64,000 nucleotides of DNA from Rhodanobacter sp. B04 (GTDB lineage: Bacteria > Pseudomonadota > Gammaproteobacteria > Xanthomonadales > Rhodanobacteraceae), in the NCBI RefSeq assembly GCF_002001125.1, contig NZ_MUNV01000005.1:1-64000 (forward strand), read 5' to 3'. Below the pieces are notes generated by a model, which worked only from the letters and a program-made list of their open reading frames with translations, did not search any database and had not been told where the DNA came from. Shown piece by piece: positions 44,114 to 52,976 of the stretch. Each line of letters begins with the position of its first letter. Position 1 is the first letter of the stretch. The translations under genes were made by a program, and so were the position numbers.

Positions 44114-44773
44114 ATGCCACGAACGTCAGTCAGCGCCATCACGCGGCACCAAACCCTCGGCGAGGAAATCGCCAACAGTCTCAGTCACGGATTTGGCTTG
44201 TTGCTGGCTATCGCCGCCCTACCCATCCTGGTCATTCATGCGCAGCACGTGGGTGGCATCTCGGCGATCGTGGGAGCGGCGATATTCGGCAGCAGCGCCG
44301 TCCTGCTCTATCTTGCTTCAACCCTCTACCACGCAATCTCACACCAACGGCTCAAGGCCATCTTCCGAGCGCTGGATCACGCAGCCATCTATTTGCTGAT
44401 CGCTGGAACCTATACGCCAATCACCTTGGGCGTGCTTCACGGAGGCTGGGGTTGGACCATGCTCGGCGTAATCTGGAGCCTGGCTCTGGCGGGGCTGGTG
44501 TTCAAGGCCATGGTAGGTCCGCGATTTCCACGCGTGTCCACCCTTATGTACGTCGCCATGGGATGGGTGGTGATGATCGCCATCCGGCCGCTGTGGCTAC
44601 ACATGTCGGCAAATGGACTGCTTTGGCTCGGAGCTGGCGGTTTGGCTTATACCCTGGGCGTGGTGTTCTTCGTGCTAGACGGTAGGATTCGATACAGCCA
44701 TTTCATCTGGCATCTGTTTGTCCTTGCCGGCACAACATGCCATTTCTTTGCAGTGCTGCTTTACGCGTTTTGA
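44114..44773 (+). CDS. Hemolysin III/PAQR-family membrane protein
   Basis: A 219-residue protein with seven membrane helices. The conserved segments EEIANSLSHGFG, STLYHAISHQRLKAIFRALDH and LIAGTYTPITL, plus the C-terminal HFIWHLFVLAGTTCHFFAV, carry the Ser/His/Asp residues that bind zinc in PAQR proteins. The name hemolysin III is historical; the family may be membrane hydrolases acting on lipids. It stands between fabB and the convergent ubiV gene, with no FNR-like site seen. A link to membrane lipid adjustment with fabAB is speculative. Confidence 0.88.
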   Translation: MPRTSVSAITRHQTLGEEIANSLSHGFGLLLAIAALPILVIHAQHVGGISAIVGAAIFGSSAVLLYLASTLYHAISHQRLKAIFRALDHAAIYLLIAGTYTPITLGVLHGGWGWTMLGVIWSLALAGLVFKAMVGPRFPRVSTLMYVAMGWVVMIAIRPLWLHMSANGLLWLGAGGLAYTLGVVFFVLDGRIRYSHFIWHLFVLAGTTCHFFAVLLYAF

Positions 44774-44809
44774 TCGACGAGAAGATTGCGCCTGCCCACA
44801 CCGCTGCCC

Positions 44810-45691
44810 TCAGACAGCGGTGTGGAGCATCTGCATTCCCGGCTCGCCGTGCCAGTAGCCGTTGCGTATACCGATCCGCGGCGGCGCCACTGGCGAGCGA
44901 CGCGCAAGGTGAAAGTGCGCCACGACATCGGCCATGCCACTAACTTGCGGATATAAACGAAGCACGTCGACGCCAAGTTCGCGAAGTGCAGGCAACTGGG
45001 GACCGAGATCGGTGACTTCCTCGCCCTGGATCTGGATGCCGTTGATGCGTAGGAACGGTCTACCCTCGCGAGTGGCAAGCGGCATGCCATCGGGGTATTC
45101 AATACAACGAAAATCGCATTGATCTTTGCCAACATCTAGGGCACGCGCGGTGAAGCAGCGCGCTGAGTAAGCCAGTGGCAGTCGACCAAACGCTATCACC
45201 TCAAGTTCCGGCATCGTGAGGTTCTCAGCGAGCATCGCCGCGCGAAGCTCACGCAACAGCACTTCGCCCTGCTCCACGCCAGGAACCCAGCGATGCAGAC
45301 CATCTTCCATCAGTAATGCGAGTGCTCGATGGTTGTAGACATTGAGCGATGGACCGGCAACGAAGGGCACGCCACGCTCGCGGCACAACTGCACTGCGGA
45401 GAGATCGTTCGCCTCGATCCAGCAGTTACCGTCACTGACCAACCGTTTTAGTGCGCCGAGTTCAGATTCGGCTTCGATCAGTGCCAATGATGACAACACG
45501 ACTTGCTTACCGCTCTCGCTAAGTTCCGCAGCCAGTGCGATCCAGCCCCCAGTGCTCATCTCTCGCCGTTTGCTACATACGGTCTCACCGAGATAGATGA
45601 TATCAATGGGCCATTGCGCTGCCTCACGGTAAAAGGCCAAAGTGCGCTCGCGGGGCCAAAAATACTGTAATGGTCCCAAGCTTAGTTTCAT
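44810..45691 (-). CDS. ubiV: O2-independent ubiquinone biosynthesis protein UbiV
   Basis: A 293-residue U32 peptidase-family protein beginning [15 protein letters not shown], very close to E. coli UbiV. The four [4Fe-4S] cysteines are present: Cys39 in GETVCSKRR and the set in [21 protein letters not shown]. With UbiU it performs the ring hydroxylations of ubiquinone using prephenate as oxygen donor instead of O2. I chose the ATG at 45691 because it gives the same numbering as E. coli (292 residues); an ATG at 45700 is also possible. It lies just after ubiU in one operon. Confidence 0.95.
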   Translation of the reverse strand: MKLSLGPLQYFWPRERTLAFYREAAQWPIDIIYLGETVCSKRREMSTGGWIALAAELSESGKQVVLSSLALIEAESELGALKRLVSDGNCWIEANDLSAVQLCRERGVPFVAGPSLNVYNHRALALLMEDGLHRWVPGVEQGEVLLRELRAAMLAENLTMPELEVIAFGRLPLAYSARCFTARALDVGKDQCDFRCIEYPDGMPLATREGRPFLRINGIQIQGEEVTDLGPQLPALRELGVDVLRLYPQVSGMADVVAHFHLARRSPVAPPRIGIRNGYWHGEPGMQMLHTAV

Positions 45692-45704
45692 CGTATTCAT
45701 CGGT

Positions 45705-46703
45705 TCAGTGCCAATGACGGTGATAGGGGCCGAGCGTGGTCTGGTGACCCTCGGCATGTGCTGACAGCGAGCGTTGCCAGTCCGCTTGCAGCTGCCAGTC
45801 CTGCGGTGATCTGTGGTAACGATCCAGTGCATCACGCCAAGTGCGAGTGACCGAACTCACGTAGGCCACACCGCGTTGGCGGCCCTCGATCTTCAGAGCC
45901 GTCACCCCTGCCTGAGCGAGCCGAGGAAGCAACTCCAAGGTATTGAGACTGGTCGGCTCCTCAAGTGCGTGAAATACCTCACCGCCGACGTCAAAGCGTC
46001 CTTTGCACACTGTGGGGTAGCCCGCTGGCTCCGCGGGCTCAAATCGGTCAATCAGCACCTTGTTCAGGCGGACACTGCGTCGGCCGTCTTGCTCCTCCTC
46101 CCAGCGTACAAAGCTGGCCGGCGAACACACGCCGTGACGGTTCGGCGAAGCACCAGTGACATAGCTCGACAGCTGACAGCGCCCCTCAACCATGATGCAT
46201 AGACTGCCGAATCCGAAGACTTCCAAAGGCACCGGCGAATTCATGCACAGTCGCTCCACCTGCTGGATAGAAAGTACCCGTGGCAATACGGCACGACTGA
46301 TGCCAAAGCGCTCGTACATGTAGTGCAACGCGGGCGCAGTGGTAGCCGAACCCTGCACCGATAGATGTCGCGCCAGCCCTGGATGGGTACGTGTGGCGTA
46401 GTCGAGCACCGCCATCTCAGCCGCAATGATCGCATCGCAACCAAATTCCGCCGCCTTGTCCACAGCCGCCTGCCAGTGCGCCAGCCGTACGCTATCTGGA
46501 TAGGTGTTGAGCGCCAGATAGACCTTGCGACTACGCGCATGCGCGTAGTCGATCCCTGCACTCAGCTCTTCGTCACTAAAATTGAGACCAGGGAAGGCAC
46601 GCGCGTTGGTCTGATCGCGAAAGCCCGCGTAGACCGCATCCGCACCGGCATCAATTGCCGCCTGCAATGCCGGCAAATTGCCTGCGGGACAGACCAGTTG
46701 CAT
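45705..46703 (-). CDS. ubiU: O2-independent ubiquinone biosynthesis protein UbiU
   Basis: A 332-residue U32 family protein starting [18 protein letters not shown]. Cys169, Cys176, Cys193 and Cys233 match the [4Fe-4S] ligands of E. coli UbiU (169, 176, 193, 232). [13 protein letters not shown] and KIEGRQR are further family motifs. It forms a heterodimer with UbiV. The ATG at 46703 follows AAGG at 9 nt and is preferred over a GTG at 46709. An FNR-like box lies 67.5 nt upstream, so ubiUV would be switched on without oxygen. Confidence 0.95.
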   Translation of the reverse strand: MQLVCPAGNLPALQAAIDAGADAVYAGFRDQTNARAFPGLNFSDEELSAGIDYAHARSRKVYLALNTYPDSVRLAHWQAAVDKAAEFGCDAIIAAEMAVLDYATRTHPGLARHLSVQGSATTAPALHYMYERFGISRAVLPRVLSIQQVERLCMNSPVPLEVFGFGSLCIMVEGRCQLSSYVTGASPNRHGVCSPASFVRWEEEQDGRRSVRLNKVLIDRFEPAEPAGYPTVCKGRFDVGGEVFHALEEPTSLNTLELLPRLAQAGVTALKIEGRQRGVAYVSSVTRTWRDALDRYHRSPQDWQLQADWQRSLSAHAEGHQTTLGPYHRHWH

Positions 46704-46763
46704 ACGCACGCACCTTGGGAAATCGAACAGACCGCATCATGGCGCGTGCAGGTAGCAGTTGCC

Positions 46764-46777
46764 TTGATGTGCGTCAA
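46764..46777 (-). promoter_or_regulatory. FNR-like box upstream of ubiUV
   Basis: TTGATGTGCGTCAA (plus-strand reading), one base from consensus, centred 67.5 nt from the ubiU start. Confidence 0.75.
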
Positions 46778-46982
46778 ATCGGGCATGGTCATCAGATAGG
46801 GTAGTTGGCTTGGTGAAACTCATGCTCGCCGACATCGCTGCGGTTCGGCACAGTCGGTACTTTCACAGTGGGCATGGTTGGCACTCCGCCATGGCCAGTG
46901 GAAGCACCCTACCGCACAATGCAGGTCGAGCTCGCGGACCGCTACGCCCACTGCGAGCCCTTGAGCTGGAAGCCTGCGACGC

Positions 46983-48464
46983 CTAACCGGCCACGCGGGT
47001 GGCCTGCATTGCGGCCCACATCACGTCAATGCGCTGTGCAACGGCGGCATCCGGCACGATCGGCCTACTCCATGTACGCACCGTTTCGGACGGCCATTTG
47101 TTGGTCGCATCGAGACCGAGTTTCGAGCCGATGCCGGCGGAAGGGCTCGAAAAATCCAGATAGTCGATCGGAGTATTCTCGACCAGCATCGTGTCGCGTG
47201 CTGGATCGACACGGGTGGAAATTGCCCAGATCACGGCCGACCAGTCGCGTACGTCGATGTCGTCGTCAGTGATGATCACGAACTTGGTATACGTAAACTG
47301 GCGCAGATAGGACCACACGCCCATCATCACTCGCCGTGCGTGACCAGCGTACTGTTTGCGGATGCTGACCACCGCGATGCGATAGGAACATGCTTCCGGC
47401 GGCAGGAAGAAATCGACGATCTCCGGAAATACCTTCTGCAGAATCGGCACGAAGATATCGTTCAACGCCATCGATAGCACAGATGGCTCATCGTACGGCG
47501 CGCGTCCCATATAACTACCATGGTAGATCGCGTCCCGGCGCAAGCGCATGCGTTCGATCGTGAATACGGGAAAGTGATCTTGCGCGTTGTAGTAGCCCGT
47601 GTGGTCACCGAACGGCCCCTCCAACGCGGTGTCGCCCGGGTAGATGAAACCCTCCAACAGTATTTCGGCACCGGCCGGCGCATCAAGGCCGGTCAGCTCG
47701 CTGCGCCATACGCGGGTGCGCTGGCCACGTAGCAAACCGGCGAATTCGAATTCAGACAACGTGTCTGGCACCGGCGCCACCGCCGCCAGCATTGTCGCCG
47801 GATCAGCCCCGACCGCCACCAGCACAGGGAATGGGCGCTCCGGATGCGAGGCAACCCAGTCGGCATAGTCCAGCGCACCCCCACGATGCGGCAGCCAACG
47901 CATGATTACTCGATTCGTTCCGATCGCCTGCTGCCGGTAGATCGCCACATTCTGCCGTGCCTTGCGCGTGCCACGGGTGACCACTAGGCCGAACGTGATC
48001 AGCTTCCCTGCATCCCCGGGCCAGCAATGCTGGATTGGCAGGCGCGAGAGGTCGATGTCGCCGCCTTCTACACCTTCGTACTCGAAGGCAGCCTCATGCA
48101 CGTACTGAGGTGCGACGTGGGCTAGTTGCGCCAGCTCCGGCCATGTCGCCAGGGCTTGGCGCAGACTGGATGGCCAGCGCGGCTCCTTGATCGAAGCCAG
48201 AAGCTGCCCCAATTCACGCAGGGATGCTAATGGCCTTCCGGCCAACGCTGTCTCGATCCTTGAGCGATGGCCAAACAGATTGCCAAGCAGCGCGTGCGAA
48301 GCACCCAGCGGCCGCTCCATCAACAATGCCGGGCCACCTTCGCGTAGTGCGCGCTCGCTAAGCGCGGTTGATTCCAGGTACGGATCAATCGCTTCATTCA
48401 CACGGATTAGCTGTCGATCTCCCTCCAGTCGCGAGAGAAAGCTACGCAGGTTGTGAAAGCTCAC
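46983..48464 (-). CDS. ubiD: UbiD family decarboxylase (3-polyprenyl-4-hydroxybenzoate)
   Basis: A 493-residue prenylated-FMN decarboxylase. The family segments are visible: [10 protein letters not shown] (active-site Glu-Arg-Glu region nearby), [22 protein letters not shown] and [16 protein letters not shown]. It removes the carboxyl group from the prenylated 4-hydroxybenzoate ring in ubiquinone synthesis and does not need O2. UbiX, which makes its cofactor, is not in the window. It is the last gene of an operon starting at 52058 and overlaps the preceding small gene by ATGA. Confidence 0.93.
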   Translation of the reverse strand: MSFHNLRSFLSRLEGDRQLIRVNEAIDPYLESTALSERALREGGPALLMERPLGASHALLGNLFGHRSRIETALAGRPLASLRELGQLLASIKEPRWPSSLRQALATWPELAQLAHVAPQYVHEAAFEYEGVEGGDIDLSRLPIQHCWPGDAGKLITFGLVVTRGTRKARQNVAIYRQQAIGTNRVIMRWLPHRGGALDYADWVASHPERPFPVLVAVGADPATMLAAVAPVPDTLSEFEFAGLLRGQRTRVWRSELTGLDAPAGAEILLEGFIYPGDTALEGPFGDHTGYYNAQDHFPVFTIERMRLRRDAIYHGSYMGRAPYDEPSVLSMALNDIFVPILQKVFPEIVDFFLPPEACSYRIAVVSIRKQYAGHARRVMMGVWSYLRQFTYTKFVIITDDDIDVRDWSAVIWAISTRVDPARDTMLVENTPIDYLDFSSPSAGIGSKLGLDATNKWPSETVRTWSRPIVPDAAVAQRIDVMWAAMQATRVAG

Positions 48465-48790
48465 GGCGATGCCTGCGGTGGCTGGGGAATGGCCAGACTC
48501 TCATCACTGGCATGATCTATGAGTTGCTGATGGATCAATTCCAGCTCGGCCAGCAAGCGCACGCGCTCCTCCTCGGCTGCGGAGGCCTCGGCAGGCCTAG
48601 CAGGCAGCGCCATACAGGAATCATAGGCACGCCCATCCTGCACATCGTAGATGAGCAGATCGCACAGGGTCCTGCCGAAGCGGCCAAAGCCTAAGTTGGC
48701 TAACGACATGTCGGCTTTCTCGAATCGGCGCGGCGGCATATGACGGCAGGCAGCATGTAGACGTATTGATTGCGTTTCATATCGCGCCAT
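48461..48790 (-). CDS. Small protein of unknown function before ubiD
   Basis: A 109-residue protein I do not recognise. It is tightly packed: its ATG at 48790 overlaps the upstream PLP-enzyme stop by 14 nt, and its stop overlaps the ubiD start (ATGA). The middle reads [28 protein letters not shown], and the C-terminal part from about residue 66 is likely a helix ([22 protein letters not shown]). Overlaps on both sides argue that it is translated. It may be an accessory factor of this operon; no catalytic motif is visible. Confidence 0.65.
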   Translation of the reverse strand: MARYETQSIRLHAACRHMPPRRFEKADMSLANLGFGRFGRTLCDLLIYDVQDGRAYDSCMALPARPAEASAAEEERVRLLAELELIHQQLIDHASDESLAIPQPPQASP

Positions 48791-49895
48791 TGCCCGGGAT
48801 GCGCCAGCGGCCATCTTGCAGGGTAGAGCGCAGTGCGGCGTCCCACGTCGAAATATCGATACCACGTGCGGCCAGCCACTTTCGATCGAACAGCGTCTGC
48901 GCGTAACGTTCACCACGGTCGCACAGCAGGCTGACAATGCTGCCATGTTCGCCGTGGGCCCTCATCGATGCGGCAAGCTTCAGGCAAGCAACCAAATTTG
49001 TACCGGACGAGCCTCCGTAGCGATGGCCAAACAGCTCCTCCAGAAGCCAAGCGGCGGCGATCGAGGCGGCATCGGGTACCTCGATCACCCGATCGACCAA
49101 ATCAAACAAAAATCCTGGCTCTACCCGTGGCCGGCCAATGCCTTCGATCAACGTCGGCTGGCTTGCCCTGACGTTGGGATCCCGGCTGCGCCAGCCATGC
49201 ACAAAGCCACTGCCCGTCGGCTCGGCTACGCACAGCTGCGTATAGAGCCGACGGTAGCGCAGGTAGCGCCCGATGGTGGCGGAGGTACCACCAGTTCCGG
49301 CACCACAGACGATCCACGCTGGCACCGGTCTGGGCTCCAAAACGAGCTGGCCGATGATCGATTCTGCGATATTGTTGTTGCCACGCCAGTCGGTAGCCCG
49401 CTCGGCCAGGCCGAACTGGTCAAGATGACAGGCGCCGCGCTTCGCGTGCGCAATCGCCCGCTCATGTACCTGCGACGGGTCATTGACGAGGTCGCACTCG
49501 CCTCCGAGCGCATGCACGTCGCGGATCTTGCCTGGCGCAGTACCCTCTGGCATCACTGCGATGAACGGTAGTCCAAGCAATCGCGCGAACCATGCTTCCG
49601 AAATTGCAGTGCTGCCAGAGGAGGCATCGACCACGGTTTGCCCTTCGCACAGTCGGCCATTGCACAGTGCGTACAGGAACAGCGAGCGTGCCAACCGGTG
49701 CTTGAGGCTACCGGAGGGGTGCGCGGCTTCGTCCTTAAAGTAGAAGTCGATTCCGTGAAAGCCGGGGAAGTTAAGCTTGAGTAGATGCGTGTCGGCCGAG
49801 CGGGCCGACTCCTGCGCCAGCTTCGCCAGCGCGTTGTGCACCCAGCATCGTTCGAACTCGCGTTGTGGATTGACCAATTTCAGGATCCTATCCAA
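48777..49895 (-). CDS. Cysteine synthase-like PLP enzyme
   Basis: A 372-residue fold type II PLP protein. The PLP Lys lies in HPSGSLKHRLA (about residue 65), the Asn/Ser loop in DASSGSTAIS and the phosphate-binding loop in GAGTGGTSATIGRYL. It resembles O-acetylserine sulfhydrylases and relatives such as diaminopropionate synthases, but the usual PTGSVKDR substrate loop is altered, so the substrate is uncertain. The start is a TTG at 49895, supported by AGGAAGG about 8 nt upstream. It overlaps the decarboxylase gene by 8 nt and the small gene downstream by 14 nt. Confidence 0.8.
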   Translation of the reverse strand: MDRILKLVNPQREFERCWVHNALAKLAQESARSADTHLLKLNFPGFHGIDFYFKDEAAHPSGSLKHRLARSLFLYALCNGRLCEGQTVVDASSGSTAISEAWFARLLGLPFIAVMPEGTAPGKIRDVHALGGECDLVNDPSQVHERAIAHAKRGACHLDQFGLAERATDWRGNNNIAESIIGQLVLEPRPVPAWIVCGAGTGGTSATIGRYLRYRRLYTQLCVAEPTGSGFVHGWRSRDPNVRASQPTLIEGIGRPRVEPGFLFDLVDRVIEVPDAASIAAAWLLEELFGHRYGGSSGTNLVACLKLAASMRAHGEHGSIVSLLCDRGERYAQTLFDRKWLAARGIDISTWDAALRSTLQDGRWRIPGNGAI

Positions 49896-51876
49896 TGCCC
49901 GCCTTCCTGATCAACGTCGGGCGAGAGGCGTCAGTAACGGTCAGCGACTGCACGCGCCGGCCGAGGAATTCAAAGTAGCGATCGATATAACTGATGCCGT
50001 TCTCATGATCGATCAGGTACGGGTTCATCAGCGTATGACGCAGTATCAGCAGGCGTCTGTTTTCGCCGTCATGATTGAGAGTAGCCAGATCCAACCCCAA
50101 GGCATTGAGAATGCGTGCCGTCTCCACCAGCCCCAGCTCCTCCGGCCGCAGACTGGTTACCGAGCCGAAGAATTCCTTCAATTGCAGCGGCTGGCCTGGA
50201 TCACAGCGCAAGGTGTCGTGCAGCGCACCGACGAATGCATTGGCACCAGCCAGCGATGTGTTGCCGCGCGGATTGAGCGCAAGACAGACCAAGTTACTGT
50301 CCGGCGCGAACGGCACCAGCGCGTGCACGCAGTCAGCCAGATCCAGTGCAAACCGCTGCGCACGTGCGTAGAACGCCTCGGCGGCACGTATGGTGGCGCG
50401 CGGCAAGCGGCCGAAATGGCGGTGATCCAGCGGCAGTACCTTGTGGGTCACATACGCCGCGGCCGCCGCCGCGCCAGCCTTGGAACCTTCTGGAATGAAC
50501 TGGCCGAGGCTACGGTAACGAGCCAGGTAGTCGCTGGGCGTGCTGGTATGGAACACGTAGTCAGCGCGCTCGGCCAGCAACGCCATCGCGCGATGGTCAC
50601 GGCAAATGAAGGCGCCCGTGCCGTAGGGTAAGTAACCAAGCTTGTGCGGATCTACTGTAGCCGAGTCAGTGTCGCCCAGTGCGGCAAATGCCGCATGCAC
50701 CGCTGGCGTTGGGAACTGTACGTACTCAGTGGCTACCTCTTCTCGCCCGCGCAGGGTGCCATTCTCGTTACGGAACAACGTGGCCAAGTAGCCACCCCAA
50801 GCTGCATCCACATGTACCGAAAAGCCGAGCCCATGTGCTTGAGCTTCCGTGCGTGCAGCTAGAACCTCATCTATCGGATCAATCGTGCCGTACTCTGTGC
50901 TGCCTAACACTGCCACGCACATCAGCACCGGCTGCCGGATGCGGACGCAGCGTTCCAGGGTGCCCCGCAATGCAGAAGGATCCAACCGCATGCCTCGGGT
51001 CGGCAGAAGCTCCAATTGGTCGCGCCCGAGGCCTAGGAGCTTCAGCCCCTTGCTCCATGAGTAGTGCGCGGTTACCGGCGCCAGCACTAGTGGCACGCGC
51101 AGCTGCGGGTGCGCGGCGAAGAAGCCGACCAGACCGCGTTGTTCGACGCGCTCATCGTCCACTCGTTTCAGCCAGTGCGCCCGCTCGGTCGGCGGCTGCG
51201 CCGCCAGCCAGGTTTGCCACGCTTCCAGAACTGCGATGCCATCAGCATGAGAAAGATTGAAGGCGCTCCAATCATCTGGTGGCAATTCAAGTTGCGGCAC
51301 ACGCGCCGCACGAAGCGCAACCGGGAATGCCTTTAGCGCAAGTGCGAGTCGCAGCGCCTGGTAGTTCGCCAACGTACCGCCCGAGGTCAGATGCCCGAAG
51401 GCACAGGCCGGCTGCACCGGATCGTGCGGATAACCGAGCATGCGTGCCAGTTGAAGTCCAACCTGCACCTCCATATCAACCGTGACCGGCGCAGCGTCCT
51501 CGCTGACGTTATTGGGGTTGTACGGCAGCGTCAGTATCTGTGCTGCCAGCCCTGGTAACAGAAGGTCCGAAGCCATATGCCCGATGTAACGAGGGCTGTG
51601 GAACGGCACTGATTTCTTCAGTGCCGCGGACAAAAGATGGAGCTCGCGACGCATGCGCGATTCAAAAGCGAGGTAGTCGGGGTGTTGGGCTGCGCCGGTG
51701 GCAATAGCCGGTGGATCCTCCGGATGAAAATTGCGCCGCCAATACACGTGGTCGCGCAGGAACTCGACGATCAACCTTTCCAGAAGTGCGTCGTTCTCAC
51801 CATAGGGACCAAGAAAGCAAGCATCCAGCGTGTGGTCGCGTGACTCCAATGCCGAGAACGGCTGTGCTGCGCTCAT
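49888..51876 (-). CDS. Group II PLP decarboxylase, tyrosine decarboxylase-like
   Basis: A 662-residue PLP-dependent decarboxylase. The PLP Asp and Lys motifs are HVDAAWGGY (about residue 356) and TVDPHKLGY (about 411). Length, the N-terminal FLGPYGEND...WRRNFHPED segment and PFHSPRYIGHM resemble enterococcal tyrosine decarboxylase more than short glutamate decarboxylases, so an aromatic amino acid is a plausible substrate; this is inference. The ATG at 51876 overlaps a small upstream gene (ATGA) and has GAGG upstream. It belongs to the operon that ends in ubiD. Confidence 0.82.
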   Translation of the reverse strand: MSAAQPFSALESRDHTLDACFLGPYGENDALLERLIVEFLRDHVYWRRNFHPEDPPAIATGAAQHPDYLAFESRMRRELHLLSAALKKSVPFHSPRYIGHMASDLLLPGLAAQILTLPYNPNNVSEDAAPVTVDMEVQVGLQLARMLGYPHDPVQPACAFGHLTSGGTLANYQALRLALALKAFPVALRAARVPQLELPPDDWSAFNLSHADGIAVLEAWQTWLAAQPPTERAHWLKRVDDERVEQRGLVGFFAAHPQLRVPLVLAPVTAHYSWSKGLKLLGLGRDQLELLPTRGMRLDPSALRGTLERCVRIRQPVLMCVAVLGSTEYGTIDPIDEVLAARTEAQAHGLGFSVHVDAAWGGYLATLFRNENGTLRGREEVATEYVQFPTPAVHAAFAALGDTDSATVDPHKLGYLPYGTGAFICRDHRAMALLAERADYVFHTSTPSDYLARYRSLGQFIPEGSKAGAAAAAAYVTHKVLPLDHRHFGRLPRATIRAAEAFYARAQRFALDLADCVHALVPFAPDSNLVCLALNPRGNTSLAGANAFVGALHDTLRCDPGQPLQLKEFFGSVTSLRPEELGLVETARILNALGLDLATLNHDGENRRLLILRHTLMNPYLIDHENGISYIDRYFEFLGRRVQSLTVTDASRPTLIRKAGIG

Positions 51877-52058
51877 AGGAGCCTCTCGCATGTCCTGCCA
51901 GAAGTCAGATCGCAATATTCGACCGTGACCTTACCTTTCTGCTGAGTGAGCAAATCCGCACGCGCGCGATCCACACGAGATAGCTCGAGCGGAACCCAAC
52001 CCAACGCTGTCAGCACACTATGGCCTATGACGTGAATTTTCACATTTTCACTGCTCAT
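51873..52058 (-). CDS. Small unknown protein, first gene of the ubiD operon
   Basis: A 61-residue protein that I do not recognise: MSSENVKIHVIGHSVLTALG at the start and two Cys near the C-terminus (EYCDLTSGRTCERLL). Its stop overlaps the decarboxylase start (ATGA), which indicates translational coupling. An FNR box lies 58.5 nt upstream of the ATG at 52058. A TTG start further upstream (52133) would place the FNR box inside the gene, so I reject it. It may only be a leader peptide that couples translation. Confidence 0.6.
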   Translation of the reverse strand: MSSENVKIHVIGHSVLTALGWVPLELSRVDRARADLLTQQKGKVTVEYCDLTSGRTCERLL

Positions 52059-52109
52059 CGCACATCTCAGAGAATGTGCATATCCTGGTCCACACAGGGC
52101 GTAGTCCCA

Positions 52110-52123
52110 TTGATGCAGATCAA
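52110..52123 (-). promoter_or_regulatory. FNR/Anr box upstream of the decarboxylase-ubiD operon
   Basis: TTGATGCAGATCAA, a perfect FNR palindrome, centred 58.5 nt before the ATG at 52058 on the minus strand; predicted leader about 17 nt. Confidence 0.85.
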
Positions 52124-52439
52124 ACCACAGCAATATCTTTGGAATTTCAACCGCAGCGCAACTTGTGCGATACCGACTGACGACGGCATCTCACTTGCGT
52201 GAAGATCGTCAGATTCGCCTGACTGTCGCTAGCGAACACACCGCTTGACCAAACGTGCACTCGATGTGGTCAACGATCCCAAGTGACTTTCGCTGAATCG
52301 AGTACCTCTAGGGTCTGCTGCTGGTTGACCTTGCTCCTAAATTTTCCACCTCATAATCGTGATCAGTGGCGGCTTGTTTGGTCGGATCGGCTTGCCGGTG
52401 CTTCTCGAACTGCATCCGCGTAACGTACGGCGAAGCTTC

Positions 52440-52605
52440 GTTAGAATAGGTTCACCAGGGCTCGGCACGAACGCTATTCCAGCCGCCCGCGTTCGACGCA
52501 TAGCCTCACCTACGGCGTGCGCTGCGATGGGCCGCTTTCGGGGCCAAGAACGATCAGCGCAATCAACACAAGAAAAATCAGTTTGCCAATATTGGCAACA
52601 AACAT
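52440..52605 (-). pseudogene. tatB: tatB remnant
   Basis: The ATG at 52605 opens MFVANIGKLIFLVLIALIVL then GPE, clearly the N-terminal helix of TatB, but the frame ends after 31 residues. The expected continuation (IAAHAVGEAMRRTRAAG, like VARTVGAMARRARSVW) is found in a shifted frame. The rest of the gene and tatC are missing. The 52140-52440 stretch to its left holds no gene I can support. Confidence 0.75.
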
Positions 52606-52721
52606 CAGACACCCCTAAGGCTTGCTGATGCTTCCACGATTGTCTTGTCCAACACTGCTTTCAGACAGAGCCTATGCCGCCAACTGGTCTTGCGCCCCAA
52701 GATCCCGCCCTTCCTCACCAT

Positions 52722-52850
52722 TCATGTTTTTCTTAAGCCTCCGAATAGCTGACCCCAAATCCGGCCCATACGGCTCAACTTGCTTGCATCAAAAACCAAC
52801 ACAACCACGACTACAAGGATGATTCGATGCCAAATGTTCAAGATTGAAAG
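52722..52850 (-). pseudogene. tatA: tatA remnant
   Basis: The frame reads NIWHRIILVVVVVLVFDASK then LSRMGRIWGQLFGGLRKT and stops. It aligns with [20 protein letters not shown] of the other TatA. The conserved FG-TGK hinge is damaged and no start codon is in place. It lies between the intact nosL and the tatB remnant, the same order as in the other cassette. Confidence 0.75.
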
Positions 52851-52976
52851 AATTCGCGAATAGGCCACTCGCCAATCTAATAGGCATTTGACGTCAGCGA
52901 GCCGACGGTAACCAGGCAGAATACTGCCGCCATTGCATCAGCCTAGCGTTCGCACGCAACAGAGGTACCTTCTATG

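Noticed and set aside
52059..52133. TTG start at 52133 for the first small gene of the ubiD operon
   Set aside because: It would place the perfect FNR box 52110-52123 inside the coding region; the ATG at 52058 fits better.
52337..52612. A 91-codon minus-strand frame as an independent gene
   Set aside because: It reads the tatB remnant out of frame; its only recognisable part is the shifted TatB amphipathic helix.
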